A stretch of 64,000 nt of DNA, taken from positions 310,001 through 374,000 of the forward strand of contig NZ_BCVX01000004.1 of the NCBI RefSeq assembly GCF_001591965.1, in the 5' to 3' direction. Of the stretch, positions 48,659 through 57,787 are shown piece after piece. Position 1 is the stretch's first letter. The number at the start of each line of letters is the position of its first letter. The notes beneath the pieces are model-generated. The model ran no database searches. It worked only from the letters and a program-made list of their open reading frames with translations, and was not told the DNA's origin. Origin of the DNA: Lysinibacillus odysseyi 34hs-1 = NBRC 100172 (lineage in GTDB: Bacteria > Bacillota > Bacilli > Bacillales_A > Planococcaceae). A program made the position numbers and the translations under genes.

Positions 48659-48911
48659 CATCATAAATAGCTGCTGTAACATAATGCGCCTGGGTCATCC
48701 CCCCTTCCTAAAAGAGATGTTTCGGAATGTCTTCTCGAACAACTACTTCCTTGTTTTAGAAAGGCTGATGACTTTTAACGCGAAAGGGAAATAGTTTGCT
48801 TTTTACTGTATACTTGAAAGAGAAAAGAAAAATCCACAGTGAATCATAATAGAAAGTATCTTATAAGACGGCCATCTAATTTGGGAGGCTGCGTTATGTA
48901 GAAAGGCGGCT
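48659..48911. other. Gap with start-stop element before the ArsR-type gene
   Basis: GGGAGG (48883-48888) is placed seven bases ahead of an ATG (48896) that is followed at once by TAG. The real gene starts 13 bases later with its own weaker site. A minus-strand 18-codon frame with a G-rich site, MTQAHYVTAAIYDGKRLC, overlaps the ugp terminator and looks like debris. Confidence 0.4.
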
Positions 48912-49940
48912 ATGCAAAACATGGGGCATGAAGTGGATATGAGAGAACATAACGAAGAGCAGGTCATCTATTTAAGTTCTCCTGTAATCGAAACATTAGC
49001 ACTGTTCAGCTCGCTGATCCAGGTGAAAAATGACTTTTTAACCGAAGAGAGAGAGCAGTTAGAAGAGGCGTATCAAAACAATTTTGCAGTTGTCCAGTTA
49101 AAGAAATTACCAGACTATAGTGTATATAATCTTTTTAATTTACTTATTCCTATACCTCATTTTTCTTCTGTAGAGCTGTTTGCTGAAAGTTTAAAACGGA
49201 TGGCGCCAGGGAAATTCCTTTATTACTTTTGGGGAGAGGATGTACCCGTAGAAATAGTGACGAAGCTGTGGGAAAGTCCAAAAACAATTTGGGAACTAGA
49301 TAGCAACTACTATTGGCAGACGGATGAAGTGAAGGCTATTTACGAACAATGGCTTCCGGTGCTGCAGGGTTTTAAGAATGAGCTGGCGGAACTTTTAGTG
49401 AACATTTCAAAAACTGCTGTGTTTCATGCAATGTGGCAGGAACGGGAGCCGCTTATGGAAGCATCGATTCGGGAGCTTCAACAACTATCGATGCCTTCGC
49501 TATCTTTGGCACAATATGTTATGGGAAAAACCTTTAAACGCACAAGCTTGTATAAAATGTATTACTTCATTCCGAGCTACTGCATGACCCCGGCACGCAT
49601 CCGCATATTCAATGAATCGGTATGCATGGTGATTTACGGCTGTGCCAATGCATTATCGAATGAACGAGAGTCAAGCGAGGAGCTGGCCATCCGTTTAAAG
49701 GCGCTGGCGGATCCGAACCGCCTGCTTATTCTCCGTTTGCTGTCTGTCAAAAAAGAATATGGAGCAAAACTGGCTGAATATATCGGTCTTACAACAGCCA
49801 CGATTTCCCATCATCTAGACATATTAAAAAAGGCAGGTCTTGTGAAAGAGGAAAAAATCGGCACGATCAAATATTTTGCAGTCGACAAGGAACAGATTAC
49901 GGAAATGATGCAAAGCCTGCAGCACCTTATCGGGAAATAA
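48912..49940 (+). CDS. Large ArsR-type regulator with unknown N-terminal domain
   Basis: 342 residues. Only the C-terminal part (about 250-335: LAIRLKALADPNRLLILRLLS, then LAEYIGLTTATISHHLDILKKAGLVKEEKIG) is recognisable, as an ArsR winged helix. The first 250 residues have no family I know; they are helical, aromatic-rich and free of metal-binding Cys clusters, so they may sense a ligand or dimerise. Ordinary ArsR proteins have about 100 residues. It lies between the ugp operon and a second GDPD gene, so control of phosphodiester use is possible, but nothing in the sequence proves it. Confidence 0.75.
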   Translation: MQNMGHEVDMREHNEEQVIYLSSPVIETLALFSSLIQVKNDFLTEEREQLEEAYQNNFAVVQLKKLPDYSVYNLFNLLIPIPHFSSVELFAESLKRMAPGKFLYYFWGEDVPVEIVTKLWESPKTIWELDSNYYWQTDEVKAIYEQWLPVLQGFKNELAELLVNISKTAVFHAMWQEREPLMEASIRELQQLSMPSLSLAQYVMGKTFKRTSLYKMYYFIPSYCMTPARIRIFNESVCMVIYGCANALSNERESSEELAIRLKALADPNRLLILRLLSVKKEYGAKLAEYIGLTTATISHHLDILKKAGLVKEEKIGTIKYFAVDKEQITEMMQSLQHLIGK

Positions 49941-50026
49941 GGTACATGATAGTAGTTAAACGAAGAGCAGGGGCCTTTTTTACAAAGTATAGTAGAGAAG
50001 GAGAATAGGTTTTATATGTTTTCATC

Positions 50027-50068
50027 AGGGCTGTGTTAAAAGTTGAAATGACTTTTAACACAGCTTTT
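50027..50068 (+). terminator. Terminator of the ArsR-type gene
   Basis: GGCTGTGTTAAAAGT and ACTTTTAACACAGC form the stem, followed by TTTTT. Stem, tail and part of the downstream sequence resemble the ugp terminator. Confidence 0.85.
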
Positions 50069-50221
50069 TCCATAATATATTTGCTGCAGAGTACCGTTCT
50101 CCTGGTGACCGGCTGCCATGTCACCGTTCTAGCCGCGAAGGGTATGTCAAGGTTGCTTGGACATCCATTTTGCGTTTTTATATCGTTTAAATAATCCGTT
50201 TATTAATAGTAAACTACCTTT

Positions 50222-51010
50222 CTACTCATACAAAATAGCATATAAAATATCTGGCCGGTCAGTGATAATCCCATCAATACCATATTTAATTAATTTTTTC
50301 ATGGCACGGGGCTTATTAATCGTATATACATGCACCTTCAAATGCTGGTCATGGGCTGTTTGGATGAGGCTCTCTGTAACAGCGCCCTGATGAACAATAA
50401 TCCCGTTTGCATATTGTTTCACTTGCTGCAGCTTTTCTACAGTGAGATCGCTTGTTGCCTCTTCTGTGAATAATTGAAAGAGCTGAAGGGAGCTGTTTTG
50501 CATACGAAGCAGGCGCAGGCTTTTTTCTGAAAATGATTGGATGATAATCGTTTCATCATTCAGCCGATCTGCTATTTGCAGCTCTTTTAACAGTGTCGCT
50601 TCTACCCCGTCACGTCTGTTTTTTGTTTCGATGTAAAGCTGCTTGTCAGGATATTTTGCCAGCACTTCCTGCAATGTAAGGATAGAGGAAATACCAAATT
50701 CATTTTTCCTTTTCAATAATTGCAATTCTGCATATAGATAGTCTTTGATCGCACGTCCATCGCCATAGGAAGGAAGGGCATCATGTTCAACGACCAAGAC
50801 GTCATCCTTTGTCATCTGCATATCGAACTCTAAATAGTCTGCCCCTTGAGCCAGTGCAAGGTCATACGCCTCAAAGCTGTTTTCAATTGCATAGTAGGAG
50901 GCTCCGCGATGTGCAATGATTAAAGGTTTGTTTGTGAATGGATTGTGGAAAAGCAACAACAATATAATAACTGCTAGAATAATAGATAATAGTAAATGCC
51001 ATTTTTTCAA
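50222..51010 (-). CDS. Membrane-anchored glycerophosphodiester phosphodiesterase
   Basis: 262-residue GDPD with an N-terminal signal-anchor helix (about 5-21), placing the catalytic domain outside the cell. The core motifs are IIAHRGASYYAIENSFEAYD, LEFDMQMTKDDVLVVEHD, LYIETKN and DGIITDRPDIL. It could split external glycerophosphodiesters so that the Ugp importer can take up glycerol-3-phosphate. The start is TTG at 51010: an AAAGG lies eleven bases upstream and GAGGGG directly before it; no in-frame ATG exists. Confidence 0.85.
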   Translation of the reverse strand: MKKWHLLLSIILAVIILLLLFHNPFTNKPLIIAHRGASYYAIENSFEAYDLALAQGADYLEFDMQMTKDDVLVVEHDALPSYGDGRAIKDYLYAELQLLKRKNEFGISSILTLQEVLAKYPDKQLYIETKNRRDGVEATLLKELQIADRLNDETIIIQSFSEKSLRLLRMQNSSLQLFQLFTEEATSDLTVEKLQQVKQYANGIIVHQGAVTESLIQTAHDQHLKVHVYTINKPRAMKKLIKYGIDGIITDRPDILYAILYE

Positions 51011-51109
51011 TCCCCTCAGCGCCTTTCAAAATAATAGCTTGCCTATATGATAATTTGTAAAATTGCTATTCGGATAGGCTATAATAAATAACATAAAGGA
51101 GGCATTCTC

Positions 51110-51967
51110 ATGATCCACATTGGATTAACAGGATGGGGAGATCATCCGACGCTTTATTCAGAAGTGACATCTGCCCGTGATAAATTATTTGATTATAGCG
51201 GCCATTTTCCAGTCGTTGAAGTCGATACTTCATTTTATGCGATTCCTAATCAGACGAATGTGGAAAAATGGTGTAATGAAACGCCTAAAAACTTTCAATT
51301 TGTATTAAAGGCCTATCAAGGTATGACGGGCCACCTACGGGATGATTTACCATACGAAACAAAAAATGATATGTTCAATGCCTTTATTGAATGTGCGGAG
51401 GGCTTTAGGAAGCACGGAAAATTAGCGATGATTCTCGTCCAGTTTCCTCCTTGGTTTGACTGCTCAGCAAAAAATGTGCAATATATTCGTTATGTGAAGC
51501 AGCAGTTAGCCATGTTCCCTATTGCCATCGAATTTCGTAATCAGACTTGGTATGCGGGCGAGATGAGAGAAAGGACGCTTCAATTTTTACGGGAGCAAAA
51601 CCTGATCCATACCGTTTGTGACGAACCGCAGGCAGGAAGCGGTTCTGCGCCGCTCGTACCTATAGCAACTTCCGATAAAGTGCTTTTACGGATTCATGGA
51701 CGTAATATCCATGGATGGCGTAACAGCGGAAACAATCAAAATTGGCGCAAGGTCCGCTTTTTATATGATTATAATGAAGAAGAACTGCAAGGGCTGGCTG
51801 CTCATATCCGCGCACTTCAAAAGCAGGCAAAGGATGTTTATGTACTTTTTAATAATAACTCGGGAGACCATGCCGCGCCAAATGCAAAACGTATGCAGCA
51901 GATCCTTGATTTAGAATTTGAAGGACTGGCACCGAAGCAATTAAAGCTGTTTGAAGGAGAAATTTGA
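51110..51967 (+). CDS. yunF: DUF72 protein, YunF-like
   Basis: 285-residue TIM-barrel-like DUF72 protein of unknown function. Landmarks are HIGLTGWGDHPTLY at the start, VVEVDTSFYAIPNQTNVEKWCNETPKNFQFVLKAYQGMTGH, AIEFRNQTWY, RIHGRNIHGWR and VYVLFNNNSGDHAAPNAKRM, all usual for the family. AAAGGAGG precedes the ATG. Its TGA overlaps the next ATG by one base, and yunF-yunE-yunD order matches B. subtilis. Confidence 0.88.
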   Translation: MIHIGLTGWGDHPTLYSEVTSARDKLFDYSGHFPVVEVDTSFYAIPNQTNVEKWCNETPKNFQFVLKAYQGMTGHLRDDLPYETKNDMFNAFIECAEGFRKHGKLAMILVQFPPWFDCSAKNVQYIRYVKQQLAMFPIAIEFRNQTWYAGEMRERTLQFLREQNLIHTVCDEPQAGSGSAPLVPIATSDKVLLRIHGRNIHGWRNSGNNQNWRKVRFLYDYNEEELQGLAAHIRALQKQAKDVYVLFNNNSGDHAAPNAKRMQQILDLEFEGLAPKQLKLFEGEI

Positions 51968-52788
51968 TGGCGTTTTTTGTATTATTTATTATTGCGGTAG
52001 CATCAGGAATTGTAGGGGCTCTCGTTGGTTTAGGGGGCGGCATTATTTTAGTGCCTGCAACTTTGTATATCGGAAACAAGCTTGAGCTTATAGCAGGAGT
52101 TACACCTCAAACAGTTGTTGGCTTATCTGTTATTATGATGATCTTTACAGGGCTTGCTTCTACCCTTTCCTATATGAAAACAAAAACAGTTGATTTTAAA
52201 TCAGGCTTCATTTTTTTTATTGGAAGTATGCCGGGAGCTGTCGTAGGTGCCTGGATTAATAAGGGCCTGGATTTACCTTCGTTTAATCTTTATTTTGGTA
52301 TTTTCCTTATTTTTATTGCTATAGTTTTGATGATCCGCGATAAGCTAAGACCGGTAAAATGGTTTGTTGAGAATGGCTGGAAGAGGGAATATAAGGATAG
52401 GGAAGGAAATAGTACAGTTTATGGATACCCAATTTGGTTTGCTGTCTTCTTATCCTTTTTTGTTGGGTGTGTATCAGGACTTTTCGGCATCGGCGGTGGA
52501 GCAATTCTTGTGCCGGCCATGCTGATCTTATTTCAGTTTCCCCCTCATGTCGCTGTGGCAACAAGTATGTTTTTAGTATTTTTAACGGCTCTTGTTAACT
52601 CGGCGAGTCATATCATGCTTGGTAATGTTCTATGGCTGTATACGCTGCCTGTTATACCTGGTGCGTATATTGGAGCAAAAGTCGGGGCAGCTATTAATCA
52701 AAAATTAAACTCTACTGCGTTAGTATACGCGCTACGGATTGTTTTATTATTAATGGGAATACGTTTAATTACTGAAGCGTTACTTTAG
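51967..52788 (+). CDS. yunE: TauE/SafE-family membrane transporter, YunE-like
   Basis: 273 residues, about eight membrane helices in two similar halves. Each half has the glycine-rich family motif: GALVGLGGGIILVPA (first half) and GLFGIGGGAILVPAMLI (second half). Family members export sulfite or organosulfonates; the substrate here is unknown. The ATG at 51967 overlaps the yunF stop (TGATG); the TTG three bases earlier is less likely. Confidence 0.86.
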   Translation: MAFFVLFIIAVASGIVGALVGLGGGIILVPATLYIGNKLELIAGVTPQTVVGLSVIMMIFTGLASTLSYMKTKTVDFKSGFIFFIGSMPGAVVGAWINKGLDLPSFNLYFGIFLIFIAIVLMIRDKLRPVKWFVENGWKREYKDREGNSTVYGYPIWFAVFLSFFVGCVSGLFGIGGGAILVPAMLILFQFPPHVAVATSMFLVFLTALVNSASHIMLGNVLWLYTLPVIPGAYIGAKVGAAINQKLNSTALVYALRIVLLLMGIRLITEALL

Positions 52789-52800
52789 AAAGGGGCGGAG

Positions 52801-54168
52801 ATGGTGCTCGAAAAAATTCATATATTTCATACAAATGATTTACATAGCCATTTTGAATATTGGCTGCGCATGCAGGCCTTTATAAAAGAGCAGCGTCAAT
52901 TGTTGGCGGGAAGGGGAGAGGCAAGCTTCCTGCTGGATGTAGGCGATCATCTCGACCGTTCCAATATCTTTACAGAGGCGACGCTCGGCAAAGGAAATGT
53001 AGAAATGCTCAATATGGCTTCCTATGATGTCGTAACGATCGGCAATAATGAAGGAATTACATTGGCATTCGATGATTTGTCCGCTCTTTATGAAGGGGCT
53101 GATTTTGATGTAGTCGTTGCCAATCTTCGGGCGCTGACAGGAGAAAACCCAAGCTGGCTGAAGCCTTATACAATTTTAACGACCATGCATGGGACAACAA
53201 TCGGGGTAATTGGAGCAACCGCTCAATATGATGCATTTTACCGAACGCTGAATTGGGAAGTAACAGAGCCGCGAAAAGCGCTGATCTTACTCGTTCAAAC
53301 GCTCCGGCAGGAAGTAGATTTGATTGTTTGTTTGTCGCATCTAGGCATTTCAGAAGATGAGCTTTTGGCAAATGAATGTCCCGATATTGATGTTATTCTT
53401 GGAGCCCATACACACCATACGCTGCCGGAAGGAAAGGTTGTCAATGGCGTCCTGCTGACAGGCGGCGGCAAGTTCGGCCAATATACAGGACATTTAACCA
53501 TTTCCTATAGCCATGCAGAAAAGCAGGTAATGTCGCTTGAAGAGCAATTGATTGAAAATGGTCAATTGGCAACAGTACCGGGAGAGGCAGAATTTCTTTT
53601 TGGTCTTTCAAAAAAGGGCAGCTCCTTAATGGGCGACCCGGTGATTCAACTGCCGAAAACTTATTATAAAGAATGGTTCCATTACTCGCCCCTTTCCGAT
53701 TTATTTGCAGAAGCGGTATTTGACTACACAGGTGCTGACTGTCTTATGTTCAACGCAGGGATTTTTGTGGAGGATTTAAAAAAGGGATATGTCAGCCCAT
53801 ATGATATGCATAAAATTTTGCCGCATCCAATCAATTTATGTTTGATTGAGCTGACAGGAGCGGAATTAAAAGAAATGTATGTACAGGCACAAAATGAGGA
53901 ATGGTGGCAGCTGCAACTGAAAGGCCTAGGTTTCCGCGGCGTCGTATTAGGCAAGCTGCTGCTGTACAATTTGAAAATGGATCGGCAGCGCCAGCTGTTT
54001 CTGAATGGGGAAATTGTCGTTCCGACGCAAACCTATACATTGGCCACACTTGATTTGTTCACATTTGGTTACTTTTTCCCGTCTTTTAAATACGCAAAAA
54101 AATATTATTATTTACCTGCCTTTTTAAGGGATATACTCCTTTCTTACCTGCAGAAATCAAGAAGTTAA
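52801..54168 (+). CDS. yunD: 5'-nucleotidase-like metallophosphoesterase, YunD-like
   Basis: 455 residues, calcineurin-like domain then 5'-nucleotidase C-terminal domain. Motifs: FHTNDLHSHFEYW, LDVGDHLDRS, TIGNNEG (Asn in place of the usual His of GNHE), SHLGISEDE and GAHTHHTLPEG. No signal peptide, so it is cytosolic unlike secreted UshA. GGGGCGGAG precedes the ATG, 12 bases after yunE. Likely acts on nucleotides or related phosphoesters. Confidence 0.86.
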   Translation: MVLEKIHIFHTNDLHSHFEYWLRMQAFIKEQRQLLAGRGEASFLLDVGDHLDRSNIFTEATLGKGNVEMLNMASYDVVTIGNNEGITLAFDDLSALYEGADFDVVVANLRALTGENPSWLKPYTILTTMHGTTIGVIGATAQYDAFYRTLNWEVTEPRKALILLVQTLRQEVDLIVCLSHLGISEDELLANECPDIDVILGAHTHHTLPEGKVVNGVLLTGGGKFGQYTGHLTISYSHAEKQVMSLEEQLIENGQLATVPGEAEFLFGLSKKGSSLMGDPVIQLPKTYYKEWFHYSPLSDLFAEAVFDYTGADCLMFNAGIFVEDLKKGYVSPYDMHKILPHPINLCLIELTGAELKEMYVQAQNEEWWQLQLKGLGFRGVVLGKLLLYNLKMDRQRQLFLNGEIVVPTQTYTLATLDLFTFGYFFPSFKYAKKYYYLPAFLRDILLSYLQKSRS

Positions 54169-54246
54169 CAGGTCATCTTTTCTATTTAAGTAAATCAGAT
54201 TATAATTTACAATATGGAATAATAACGATGGGAGTTTAGAAAACCA

Positions 54247-55350
54247 ATGCGCTTAATATCAATCAATGTGCTGAGGGCGGGTATGGTTGTCGGAAGGACA
54301 ATTTGGAATGAGGCTGGCCATCCCCTTTTACAAAAAGGGGTAGTTGTGACGGATGGGATATTGGTTCGATTAAAGCAATTGAATATCCATTATATTTATA
54401 TAGAAGACCGGATTTCATATGGGATTGAAATTGAAGAAACAGTCGAACCAGCGTTACGCAGTAAAATTGTCAATAAAATTACCGAATCTTTTCATTCAGT
54501 GAGAAAACTAAATTCAAAGCAAATCTCTTTTGTGTTGGATCAGCAATCAAAGGCAATCGGCAATATAGTAGAGGATTTGCTCCAGGCAGTCCTGGATAGT
54601 AAAGAAATTTTAATGGTTTTGACGGATGCTTTTATGTATGACGAATATCTATACCAGCACTCCTTTCAAGTAACCCTTTATTCACTGGCTATTGGAAAGG
54701 AAATGGGTTATTCCTATGAAGACCTTCGCTTAATTGGTATGGGAGCCCTGCTGCATGATATAGGGAAGTTAATGGTGCCTAAAGAAATCTTATTGAAACC
54801 TGACCCTTTAACAGATGAGGAATACGAAATAATGAAGCAGCATACGAAGCATGGGTTTGATCTACTGCGCAATCTGCACTCCGTTTCTCTTCTTGTTGCC
54901 CATTGTGCATTCCAGCATCATGAACGGCTTGACGGCAGTGGATACCCAAGAGGGATTATGGATGCTGAAATCCATCCTTTCGCCAAAATTATTGGAGTTG
55001 CTGATGTGTTCGATGCTGTTACCTCAAACAGGGTGTACCGGGAAAAGCTCCTGCCTTCACAAGGAATGGCTATTATTGAAGCAGGCAGCGGCACGATTTT
55101 CAGCCCGGCAGTAGTCCAGGCACTGCGCCGAAGTGTCGTGCATTATCCAAACGGGTCTGTGCTTCTGCTGTCGGATGGCCGAAGAGGAATTGTATCAAAA
55201 CAAAACTCGGGATCTCCCGAGCGGCCGAAAATTAGGGTTTTTGAGGAAGATAATATGATTCTTCCAGCTACATATGAAATGAATCTAGTAGATTTTCCAG
55301 ACATATTAATCGACAAAGTGGAGCTTGAATATGCAGCGCTTGTCGAATAG
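54247..55350 (+). CDS. HD-GYP domain protein, predicted cyclic-di-GMP phosphodiesterase
   Basis: 367 residues. An N-terminal beta-rich domain (about 1-55; LRAGMVVGRTIWNEAGHPLLQKG) is typical of HD-GYP proteins. The HD-GYP domain has His170-Asp171 (LLHDIGKLMVPKE) and HHERLDGSGYPRG at 224-236, then ADVFDAVTSNRVYR, so all catalytic residues are present. The protein should hydrolyse cyclic dinucleotides in the cytosol. It lies between yunD and yunB, where B. subtilis has yunC. A GGGAG lies about 14 bases before the ATG. A terminator follows. Confidence 0.88.
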   Translation: MRLISINVLRAGMVVGRTIWNEAGHPLLQKGVVVTDGILVRLKQLNIHYIYIEDRISYGIEIEETVEPALRSKIVNKITESFHSVRKLNSKQISFVLDQQSKAIGNIVEDLLQAVLDSKEILMVLTDAFMYDEYLYQHSFQVTLYSLAIGKEMGYSYEDLRLIGMGALLHDIGKLMVPKEILLKPDPLTDEEYEIMKQHTKHGFDLLRNLHSVSLLVAHCAFQHHERLDGSGYPRGIMDAEIHPFAKIIGVADVFDAVTSNRVYREKLLPSQGMAIIEAGSGTIFSPAVVQALRRSVVHYPNGSVLLLSDGRRGIVSKQNSGSPERPKIRVFEEDNMILPATYEMNLVDFPDILIDKVELEYAALVE

Positions 55351-55354
55351 AAAA

Positions 55355-55392
55355 AATGCCCCCTTCATATGGTAGATAGGGGGGCTTTTTTT
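55355..55392 (+). terminator. Terminator of the HD-GYP gene
   Basis: GCCCCC (55358-55363) pairs with GGGGGC (55380-55385), followed by eight T. A TTG in the T run (55391) opens the yunB frame. Confidence 0.8.
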
Positions 55393-55411
55393 GCTTTATA
55401 AACGACGTAGA

Positions 55412-56161
55412 ATGCGTTTCAGACGAAAGAAGAAGGCTTCTACAAGGCTTACGCTCGTATTAGTCAGTTTACTTATCATGATCGTTGTTTCGCTTTATTA
55501 TGTAAACAGTCGCCTCATGCCGGTCTATCTGGAGTATGCCGAGGTACAGACGGAAAAGGTTGCTTCCTATGTCGTAAGTAAAGCGATTAATTCCAGGACT
55601 TCAAGCGTGTTGGATGTGAATGATATTATTGTCGACCTTCCGCCTGGTACGAGTGAAATGGTGACGACGAAATTTAATACAGATATTATTAATCAGGTGC
55701 GTGCGGAAACGACATCTCTTGTAAAGGAATATTTGGAGCAAGCAGAAAATGGCGACCTTGCACATTTACCTAATCTTGAAAATGTTGAATACGATGTAGG
55801 GCGCATGGAGGCAGGAGATGGAATTGTTTTCTTTGTCCCATTGGGGCAGGCGCTGAATTTACCGATATTGGGCAATTTAGGCCCCCGTATTCCTATCAGG
55901 TTTCATATCATTGGCAATGTGCATAGCAGTGTTGAATCAACGATTGAGGAGTTCGGCATTAACAATGCCTACGTAGCAGTAAGCATTCATTTAGAAGTAA
56001 ATGTGCAAATTATTATTCCATTTGCCAGTAAATCTGCTAAAGTAGAACAGTATATTCCAGTAGCGATTGGATTGATCCGGGGTACTGTGCCGCACATTTA
56101 TACAGACGGCGGGGGGGAAGGAGTCCAGCCATCTCTAGAGGTGCCAGTTCCGTATGATTAA
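55412..56161 (+). CDS. yunB: Sporulation protein YunB
   Basis: 249 residues with a basic N-terminus (MRFRRKKKASTR), one membrane helix (about 14-36) and an extracytoplasmic domain; YunB is made in the mother cell during sporulation in B. subtilis. VASYVVSKAINSR and RIPIRFHIIGNVHSSVESTIEEFGINNAYVAVSIHLEVNVQIIIPF are family landmarks. The start is uncertain: ATG 55412 has no clear ribosome site, while TTG 55391 has GGGGGG upstream, but that is the arm of the terminator hairpin. I prefer the ATG because the distance to the helix fits B. subtilis YunB. Confidence 0.8.
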   Translation: MRFRRKKKASTRLTLVLVSLLIMIVVSLYYVNSRLMPVYLEYAEVQTEKVASYVVSKAINSRTSSVLDVNDIIVDLPPGTSEMVTTKFNTDIINQVRAETTSLVKEYLEQAENGDLAHLPNLENVEYDVGRMEAGDGIVFFVPLGQALNLPILGNLGPRIPIRFHIIGNVHSSVESTIEEFGINNAYVAVSIHLEVNVQIIIPFASKSAKVEQYIPVAIGLIRGTVPHIYTDGGGEGVQPSLEVPVPYD

Positions 56162-56271
56162 TAAATCATAGGATAATTTAAAAAGCCGGTTGTTGGTTAC
56201 CTCGAATATATGATACATTGACATCAACAATAGTAGTGAAAATTATGGTACATCGATAAGGGGCGAATTTC

Positions 56272-57198
56272 ATGACATCTTGTAAACCAACGAACAACAA
56301 AGAAGAGCACTTACGTAAACCGGAATGGTTGAAGATAAAATTAAATACAAATGATGAGTATAAAGCATTGAAAAAGCTAATGCGCGAAAATAATCTGCAC
56401 ACTGTATGTGAGGAAGCGCGATGCCCTAATATTCATGAATGCTGGGGAGAAAGACGTACAGCAACAATGATGATTTTAGGTTCGGTTTGTACGCGGGCAT
56501 GCCGATTCTGTGCGGTAAAAACAGGTCTACCGACAGAGCTTGATTTAGCAGAGCCGGAACGTGTAGCAGATTCGGTAAAAATTATGGACTTAAAGCACGT
56601 TGTTATTACGATGGTAGCTCGTGATGATTTAAAAGACGGCGGAGCGGGCGTGCTTGCTGAGACAATTCGTGCTATCCGGCGAAAAGCACCCCTTACGTCT
56701 GTAGAGGTACTGCCTTCTGATTTAGGCGGAGTGGAAGAAAATCTGCAATTGCTGATGGATGCGAAACCGGACATTTTAAACCATAATATTGAAACAGTCC
56801 GCCGCCTTACACCAAGAGTAAGAGCAAAAGCAAAATATGAGCGTTCGCTGGAATTCCTGCGTAAAGCAAAAGAAATGCAGCCGGACATCCCGACAAAATC
56901 TTCGCTGATGATCGGCCTTGGAGAAACGTGGGAGGAAATCCTGGAAGTAATGGATGATTTGCGTGCAAATAACGTGGATATTATGACAATCGGGCAGTAT
57001 TTACAGCCTACGAAAAAGCATTTGCCGGTAAAGAAATATTATTCGCCGCTTGAGTTCGGTAAGCTGCGTAAAATTGCAATGGAGAAAGGGTTCTCACATT
57101 GTGAAGCTGGTCCGCTAGTACGAAGCAGTTATCATGCTGACGAGCAGGTGAATGCGGCAGCGAAAGAACGGCTTCTTCAAGATACACAAACAAGTTGA
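56272..57198 (+). CDS. lipA: Lipoyl synthase
   Basis: Radical-SAM enzyme that inserts two sulfurs into octanoyl groups on carrier proteins. The auxiliary 4Fe-4S cluster uses Cys46, Cys51 and Cys57 ([12 protein letters not shown]); the radical-SAM cluster uses Cys73, Cys77 and Cys80 (CTRACRFC); RSSYHA near the C-terminus supplies the conserved Ser ligand. 308 residues, the usual length. GGGGCGAA precedes the ATG. It depends on Fe-S supply from SUF and serves GcvH and the 2-oxo acid dehydrogenases. Confidence 0.96.
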   Translation: MTSCKPTNNKEEHLRKPEWLKIKLNTNDEYKALKKLMRENNLHTVCEEARCPNIHECWGERRTATMMILGSVCTRACRFCAVKTGLPTELDLAEPERVADSVKIMDLKHVVITMVARDDLKDGGAGVLAETIRAIRRKAPLTSVEVLPSDLGGVEENLQLLMDAKPDILNHNIETVRRLTPRVRAKAKYERSLEFLRKAKEMQPDIPTKSSLMIGLGETWEEILEVMDDLRANNVDIMTIGQYLQPTKKHLPVKKYYSPLEFGKLRKIAMEKGFSHCEAGPLVRSSYHADEQVNAAAKERLLQDTQTS

Positions 57199-57249
57199 TT
57201 TCAAGCCGTATTTTACTTAACATGGTCATAAGAGATTGGTGGTGGAATC

Positions 57250-57573
57250 ATGATCCTTGTAGAAGGCTATATGTATGAATTATTGGAAGATGTAAGAGAG
57301 GGCTTTAAAGAAGAGGAATTTTTAGCCCGTTATTCGGACATTTTATTGAAATATGACTATATTGTTGGTGACTGGGGCTATGGGCAGCTTCGATTGAAGG
57401 GCTTCTACGATGATAAAAACCAAAAGTCGACATTTGATACGAAAATTAGTACGCTGCAAGATTACTTGTACGAATATTGCAATTTTGGCTGTGCTTATTT
57501 TATCATCAAGAAGATCGGGAAGGCACCTGCACCTATTCAGGAAACAGAAGAAGTGGAACAGACAGTAGAATAA
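57250..57573 (+). CDS. yutD: YutD-like protein
   Basis: 107-residue conserved protein of unknown function. KYDYIVGDWGYGQLRLKGFYDD and KISTLQDYLYEYCNFGCAYFIIKK are the family hallmarks. Placed directly after lipA as in B. subtilis. GGTGGTGG precedes the ATG. Confidence 0.88.
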   Translation: MILVEGYMYELLEDVREGFKEEEFLARYSDILLKYDYIVGDWGYGQLRLKGFYDDKNQKSTFDTKISTLQDYLYEYCNFGCAYFIIKKIGKAPAPIQETEEVEQTVE

Positions 57574-57679
57574 AAAGGAGAGGGGCGCCTGAAAGACAAA
57601 GTCGAGGCGCTCTCTTTGTCATAAGTATAATGATGCTGTAACATAGACATCGATAATACTTTAAAAGCAGTATTTATTA

Positions 57680-57728
57680 AGAAAGGGCTGGGCAGAAAGT
57701 ATATACTTTCTGCCCAGCCCTTTTTCTT
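57680..57728. terminator. Strong bidirectional terminator
   Basis: GGGCTGGGCAGAAAG pairs perfectly with CTTTCTGCCCAGCCC around TATATA, with T runs on both sides. It separates yutD from the convergent DUF3055 gene. A weaker hairpin (AGAG..GCGCCT/AGGCGC..TCTCT) lies just after yutD. Confidence 0.88.
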
Positions 57729-57787
57729 TTTAAATTGGAAACTCCTGCTTCTTCTTAAGTTGTTTTAAGAGAGCCATTAGACGTTTA

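Noticed and set aside
56433-56888. Minus-strand 151-codon frame in lipA
   Set aside because: Shadow of lipA; Ser/Arg-rich composition typical of antisense frames.
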